A DNA stretch of 64,000 bases from CAZLCC01 sp964558365 (GTDB taxonomy: Bacteria; Patescibacteriota; Saccharimonadia; Saccharimonadales; Saccharimonadaceae): contig CAZLCC010000012.1 of NCBI GenBank assembly GCA_964558365.1, positions 33,771 through 97,770 of the forward strand, given 5' to 3'. The translations under genes and the position numbers were made by a program. Under the pieces are notes generated by a model that worked only from the letters and a program-made list of their open reading frames with translations, did no database searches and had not been told where the DNA came from. Positions 60,478 to 64,000 of this stretch are shown piece after piece. Numbering within the stretch: position 1 is the first letter of the stretch; each line of letters begins with the position of its first letter.

Positions 60478-61284
60478 ATGTTAATAACAGTGGACACCGG
60501 GGGCACAAAAACACTTGTTGCAAGCTTTGATGAGTCGGGAAAGCTTGGTGAAACTCACCGATTTGAGACGCCAAAAGATCACCAGGAGTATCTTAAACTA
60601 CTCACAGGTGTTATTCGCACAAATTACAGCGGCAAAATCGATGGAATTATTGTTGCTGTTCCAGGAATTGTAAAAAATAATATTGCTATATGGTGTGCGA
60701 ATTTGCAGTGGCAAAATTTTGACATTGCAAATGTGTTAAAAAAAGAGTTTTCCTGCCCCGTTTTACTAGAAAATGATGCTAACTTAGCAGGTCTTGCTGA
60801 AACAAAAATGCTTTCTCTTACCCCGGAAACAAGCCTCTATGTCACAATTAGCACTGGAATTGGCACTGGAATTATTATCAATGAAAAGATCGAACCAGCG
60901 CTCAGCTCAAGCGAAGGTGGACATGCACTTGTAGAGTACGACGGGGTTGTACGAGAATGGGAATCATTTGCCTCTGGTAAAGCAATCTATAAAACGTACG
61001 GAAAATATGGCAAAGATATTCACGACCCAAAAATTTGGGAACGTATTGCAGATAAAATTAGCCGTGGCTTTTTACCAATCATCCCCTTCTTACAGCCAGA
61101 TGTTGTTATTATTGGTGGCAGCATTGGTACTTACTTCAACCACTACAACGAAGAGCTCGAAAAAATCCTAAAATATCGCCTTCCTGAACACATTCTTTGT
61201 CCCGATATTATTCAAGCAAAACATCCAGAAGAGGCTGTTATTTATGGCTGTTATTACTATGGAACAGATAAACTCTCTCGTTAA
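60478..61284 (+). CDS. ROK-family sugar kinase
   Basis: 268 residues. The ATP-binding VDTGGTKTLVASFD is at the N terminus, the substrate-binding ENDANLAGLAE near 100 and the ISTGIGTGIIINEK phosphate loop near 125. The ROK zinc motif CxCGxxGC is absent after the EGGHALV segment, and the protein is shorter than usual (about 300). Probably a glucokinase or an amino-sugar kinase. A TACACT hexamer ends six bases before the ATG. Confidence 0.88.
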   Translation: MLITVDTGGTKTLVASFDESGKLGETHRFETPKDHQEYLKLLTGVIRTNYSGKIDGIIVAVPGIVKNNIAIWCANLQWQNFDIANVLKKEFSCPVLLENDANLAGLAETKMLSLTPETSLYVTISTGIGTGIIINEKIEPALSSSEGGHALVEYDGVVREWESFASGKAIYKTYGKYGKDIHDPKIWERIADKISRGFLPIIPFLQPDVVIIGGSIGTYFNHYNEELEKILKYRLPEHILCPDIIQAKHPEEAVIYGCYYYGTDKLSR

Positions 61285-61726
61285 CAAGCTAAAAAAAGCA
61301 TATCCAGACATCGCGCTTAAAGAAGGTGACGCTTTTCGCTGGGCACCACATCAAAAAACAGTCTATTTTGCCAAAAATAGCACTAAGCAAGATGAAAAGA
61401 ACTTGCTGCATGAGCTTGCTCATGCGCTGCTAGGGCACGCTGATTACGATAAAGACGTTGAGTTGTTACATAAAGAACGCGAGGCTTGGGATTACGCCTC
61501 TGAAAAGCTCTCAGGCAAGTTTCGCGTAGAGATTACTGAAGAAGATGTTGAAGAAGCCATGGAAAGCTATAGAGACTGGCTACACAGCCGCAGCACATGC
61601 CCTGAATGCTCTATGAACGCCCTGCAACAACCAAAAAACACCTACAAGTGTACTGCTTGTGGGTGTTCTTGGCGCGCTAATGACGCGCGTATATGCGAGC
61701 TACGTCGCTATACAGCTAGCGCTTAG
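61244..61726 (+). CDS. ImmA/IrrE-like zincin with C-terminal zinc ribbon
   Basis: 160 residues. LLHELAHALLGHADYDKDVE near residue 54 carries HExxH, and KEREAWDYASEKL provides a downstream Glu as in the ImmA/IrrE family. The C-terminal CPECSMNAL ... YKCTACGCSW is a four-Cys zinc ribbon. The start lies 41 bases inside the ROK kinase gene, after AGAGG. ImmA-type enzymes cleave repressors; the target here is unknown. Confidence 0.82.
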   Translation: MAVITMEQINSLVNKLKKAYPDIALKEGDAFRWAPHQKTVYFAKNSTKQDEKNLLHELAHALLGHADYDKDVELLHKEREAWDYASEKLSGKFRVEITEEDVEEAMESYRDWLHSRSTCPECSMNALQQPKNTYKCTACGCSWRANDARICELRRYTASA

Positions 61727-61947
61727 GCAGCTGCTTGTGTAGTAGCTTTCTTATCTGAAGCTTTGCGTCGACGACTAATGCTACCACCTTTAGCACCAGC
61801 TTTTCTAGCTAGCTCACGGTTTGCAGCAAAACCACCCGTTCGGCCATTACGACCACCTTTAGCACCAATGCGTGCATAAAAGTCTTTTCCATGACGAGTT
61901 TTATTCGTTTTAGCAGCAGCTACGCCGCCGTCTCTTGTTCCTGCCAT
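61723..61947 (-). CDS. KGG-repeat stress protein
   Basis: 74 residues, basic and Gly-rich, with repeats RIGAKGGRNGRTGGFAANRE and ARKAGAKGGSISRRRK. The KGG motif family (YciG/GsiB-like) is linked to desiccation and general stress in other bacteria. AAGGAG precedes the ATG. A consensus promoter is at 61993-62021. The last codons overlap the convergent zincin gene by four bases. Confidence 0.85.
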   Translation of the reverse strand: MAGTRDGGVAAAKTNKTRHGKDFYARIGAKGGRNGRTGGFAANRELARKAGAKGGSISRRRKASDKKATTQAAA

Positions 61948-61992
61948 CTATTTTCTCCTTATTTAACTCACACGTGATATGTGTATGTTTTT

Positions 61993-62021
61993 AATATAAC
62001 ACAGCTTGTGCTTTATGTCAA
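61993..62021 (-). promoter_or_regulatory. promoter of the KGG gene
   Basis: Minus-strand TTGACA, 17 bases, TATATT, with a leader of about 40 bases and a clear ribosome-binding site, which predicts strong expression. Confidence 0.8.
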
Positions 62022-62103
62022 TATTTACATAAACGCTATTTTATTTTTATTAATATGTTGCATTTATGCTATTCGTGCGATATTATACTTATTAGCACCT
62101 GAT

Positions 62104-62135
62104 AAAACAGCCCTCCTGCGAGAAGGGCTGTTTTT
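62104..62135 (-). terminator. bidirectional rho-independent terminator after pepC
   Basis: AAAACAGCCCT (62104-62114) with AGGGCTG and TTTTT on both strands. It ends the C1B peptidase transcript; the rest of 61948-62197 holds only the KGG promoter, a short AGAGC/GCTCT hairpin and no gene. Confidence 0.88.
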
Positions 62136-62197
62136 ATTATTTAAATAGAGCTAGCCGGCTCTTTAGCTGCACTGCCACCGTAACTCTACGCTATTCA

Positions 62198-63535
62198 CTA
62201 GTCCCAGTATGCAATCTTAATTGGCTTCTGCGCCACCATTTTTTTCATTTTAGCGTTCAGATATTTTTTGCGAAGCGATACGCCCAAAATATACTTATCA
62301 AGATAGTTATCATTCATAACAATCCAGCCATCTTTACCTAGATCCTTAGAACCCCAACTGTTTTTCACCTTCCATCGCAGAGGCTTGCCATCCTCTATAT
62401 AGACTCCTGTAATAGCTGTCGCATGAAGTCTATTCATGCTATCACGCAACAACCCCTTCTCTTCGTAGCTAATACTCCAATCTTGGCCAAAGAGCTCTTT
62501 ATACTTAAACAGTTCTGAGTCGAGAACCCCTTCTTTTGCACTAAGTTGCTTTGAAGCATCCCACCAGAACCAAATCGGCTCTCCATTCTCAAGCTGACGA
62601 ATCATTGACTTCTTGATATCGTTGCTTATTTTCGTGACAACACTAGTGTAATTCTTGCCATACATCATGTCGCTTAGATCTTCTTCATAAACTCTGTCAA
62701 ATGTATTCTTCTTATAATCACCAAGAAAATCTATATCAAAGAAATCATTGAGCTTCGTGCCATATTTTCTATAAAACTCTTGCGGAGTTAAAGTGATGCT
62801 TTTGGTATTTTTGTGGTGGTCTTTTTTGGTAGTTTTTTGCTTATCTTTTTTATCATCTTCCTGAGGAATAAAATCATAGGTAAACTTCTCTGGTGGGGTT
62901 CCGAGCACTGTTGCTAAAATTTGATATATTTCCCCTAGTTTTTTAGTTTTTGTCTCCTGTGGATTCTCGCTACTTCGAAGCTCATTAACTTCGGCACGAA
63001 GCTTTTCGTTTAACAGTTGATTGAGCTCGTTACTACGCTTACTCGCATGAGTCTCTGGCATGACAATATCTGGCACGACACCATATTTTTCTATGAGATC
63101 TACCGCCTCATGCCAATAGCCACCCTCTGGCTGAGGGTTGCGCAAAATACTTTGTACTTTTTTATGTGTTAACGGAAGCTCTTTTGTATCAATAATTTTT
63201 TGATAAAACGCATTACACATCTCAAGTTTGTCGTAAAAGTAGGTATAGTTTTTTGAAAGTTTTATCTTTTTTATCTTTAATTTTTTTGCTATTACCGGCT
63301 CAAGTAAAACTTGCGCGGCAAACAACCAACACCTTCCACTATGCTCTTGATCATAGATCTCTCCCGAGTCAATTTCAATATTAAAAACATCTGTATTTTC
63401 TTGAACAATCGCGCTATCTCTTGAGCTATGGCCAATACCATTATTAACAACCGCACGTTGAACAACTTTTTGTTGTGTATTTTTCTCAAAGTTTTTTCTA
63501 TATTTTTTAATATCTAGTGGATTAATATGTTGCAT
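62198..63535 (-). CDS. pepC: C1B-family cysteine aminopeptidase (PepC/bleomycin hydrolase type)
   Basis: 445 residues from ATG 63535. Catalytic Cys in QEHSGRCWLFAAQVL near 75, His in NRLHATAITGV near 380 and Asn in KVKNSWGSKDLG near 400. A Lys-rich insert (DDKKDKQKTTKKDHHKNTK) is seen near 245. No signal peptide, so it is cytoplasmic and would trim peptides. A TATAAT hexamer (63543-63548) ends seven bases before the ATG; the upstream open frame runs into 5S rRNA and is rejected. Confidence 0.92.
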   Translation of the reverse strand: MQHINPLDIKKYRKNFEKNTQQKVVQRAVVNNGIGHSSRDSAIVQENTDVFNIEIDSGEIYDQEHSGRCWLFAAQVLLEPVIAKKLKIKKIKLSKNYTYFYDKLEMCNAFYQKIIDTKELPLTHKKVQSILRNPQPEGGYWHEAVDLIEKYGVVPDIVMPETHASKRSNELNQLLNEKLRAEVNELRSSENPQETKTKKLGEIYQILATVLGTPPEKFTYDFIPQEDDKKDKQKTTKKDHHKNTKSITLTPQEFYRKYGTKLNDFFDIDFLGDYKKNTFDRVYEEDLSDMMYGKNYTSVVTKISNDIKKSMIRQLENGEPIWFWWDASKQLSAKEGVLDSELFKYKELFGQDWSISYEEKGLLRDSMNRLHATAITGVYIEDGKPLRWKVKNSWGSKDLGKDGWIVMNDNYLDKYILGVSLRKKYLNAKMKKMVAQKPIKIAYWD

Positions 63536-63565
63536 AGATACAATTATATGATTTTTAAACAAAAG

Positions 63566-63595
63566 ATAATAGCCACCCTCTCGGATGGCTATTAT
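63566..63595 (-). terminator. rRNA operon terminator
   Basis: ATAATAGCCA(T)CC and GGG(T)GGCTATTAT form a 13-base-pair stem with a GAGA loop, followed on the minus strand by CTTTTGTTT. It directly follows the 5S gene. Confidence 0.85.
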
Positions 63596-63599
63596 ATAA

Positions 63600-63706
63600 T
63601 TCGGCACCGTGCTACTTTCCCGCTTGTGGCAGTATAATCGCCGCGACTGGGCTTAACTTCTGTGTTCGGAATGAGAACAGGTGTTTCCCCAGTGCCATGG
63701 GCACCG
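63600..63706 (-). rRNA. rrf: 5S ribosomal RNA
   Basis: Minus-strand sequence with TTCGGTGCCCATGGCACTGG at the 5' end, the conserved CCGAACACAGAAGTTAAG core and GCGGGAAAGTAGCACGGTGC near the 3' end. The terminal helix TTCGGTGCC/GGTGCCGAA closes it at 107 bases. Ends are set by that helix. Confidence 0.93.
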
Positions 63707-63850
63707 AAGTTTAATATATATTTTAGTAATTCATACGCCTAGTATATATTAAATTTCGATGTCTATGCATCGCACGTGTTTCTTGTAAAGAATTAACAGT
63801 GGTGATATTCACCAATTACTAGTTAAGTCGTGTCCAGGTATTACCCTAGA

Positions 63851-63886
63851 TCTAAGACACATTCACTAAAGTGAACATATCTTAGA
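63851..63886 (-). other. hairpin in the 23S-5S spacer (candidate processing site)
   Basis: TCTAAGA/TCTTAGA and TTCAC/GTGAA pair around a symmetric four-by-four internal loop, just after the 23S 3' end. The remaining spacer (63707-63850) holds no gene. RNase III-type processing is an inference. Confidence 0.55.
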
Positions 63887-63888
63887 GC

Positions 63889-64000
63889 ATAAAAAGGCAA
63901 TGGCTCTATTAGTATGCTTTGGCTCCATGTATTACTACACTACCACCTTGCACCTATCAACCTGATCGTCTCTCAGGGAGCTCATAGGGAAATCTAATCT
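63889..64000 (-). rRNA. rrl: 23S ribosomal RNA, 3' end only
   Basis: Minus-strand AGATTAGATTTCCCTATGAG at the window edge, then CCCTGAGAGACGATCAGGTT and GATAGGTGCAAGGTGGTAG, which match the domain VI end of bacterial 23S rRNA (ACGACGUUGAUAGG and GGUACUAAU regions). The exact 3' end is estimated from the distance to the GAGCCATTGCC element. Confidence 0.9.

Noticed and set aside
62057..62140. Short plus-strand RNA from a TTGCAT/TATTAT promoter into the terminator at 62104
   Set aside because: The transcript would be about 50 bases with nothing but the terminator hairpin; the terminator is explained by pepC on the other strand.
63535..63607. Longer pepC start upstream of 63535
   Set aside because: The extension runs through the rRNA terminator into 5S rRNA; the ATG at 63535 has a -10 box just upstream and a family-like N terminus.
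1..64000. Recoding of UGA as in Gracilibacteria/SR1
   Set aside because: TGA is used as a real stop (for example the PAP2 gene and the 35-residue gene) and conserved domains contain no in-frame TGA.
1..64000. tRNA genes, CRISPR arrays, insertion sequences, integrases
   Set aside because: No cloverleaf with a GGTTCGAATCC-type arm, no regularly spaced repeats with unique spacers, and no transposase or integrase motifs were found by reading.

Overview
The window reads as chromosomal DNA of a Patescibacteria/CPR bacterium, most likely Candidatus Saccharibacteria (TM7). This is inferred from gene content and style: compact AT-leaning genes with short overlaps, core translation and division genes in unusual orders, an LCP/ParAB/HtrA/LepB envelope set, a KGG-repeat protein, a class II ribonucleotide reductase, and large secreted proteins with a shared C-terminal tail. 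TGA ends several genes and a standard RF1 is present, so the code looks standard. No database search was possible; families are named from motifs.

Layout. 1-10.8 kb: serS, a PP2C phosphatase, tgt, two unrecognised acidic proteins around a small zincin, a PAP2-lipid kinase pair, lysS, greA, proS. 10.9-16.3 kb: an envelope/translation run on the minus strand (CPBP protease, rseP, uppS, frr, a basic orphan protein, tsf, rpsB). 16.4-19.9 kb, plus strand: two compositionally odd orphan units, then rpmE, prfA, prmC. 19.9-28.9 kb: htrA, a membrane protein, LCP ligase, lepB, parB/parA, rplU, a CAP protein, and a frameshifted secreted protein. 28.9-36.5 kb: ileS behind a T-box-like leader, VKOR with a thioredoxin-fold partner, nrdJ, and nrdR with an NrdR-box-like site. 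36.5-43.9 kb: ftsZ, ftsA, map, adk, a YqeY-like gene, rpsU, a structured RNA in front of a membrane protein gene, recJ, and a winged-helix regulator. 43.9-47.3 kb: priA, def, fmt. 47.3-56.9 kb is the accessory region: two small paralogues, a 651-residue coiled-coil protein, and four secreted proteins sharing a TGPG-plus-membrane-helix tail. 56.9-64 kb: infB, rpsA, a fifth TGP-tail protein, a ROK kinase, an ImmA-like zincin, a KGG protein, a C1B peptidase, then 5S rRNA and the 3' end of 23S rRNA.

How it works together. The accessory proteins look like one surface system: signal peptides, DUF11-like beta modules, a 240-residue coiled coil inserted in a DUF11 module, and LPXTG-like tails (one is IPETG). 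LepB, HtrA, LCP, PAP2, UppS and RseP supply export, quality control and envelope lipid functions. Regulation visible in the sequence includes a T-box for isoleucine, an NrdR site, an undescribed pseudoknotted leader, and many start codons placed 5-9 bases after a -10 hexamer without a ribosome-binding site, suggesting leaderless mRNAs. No tRNA gene, CRISPR array, insertion sequence or integrase was recognised, and no stretch over 300 bases lacks a gene.
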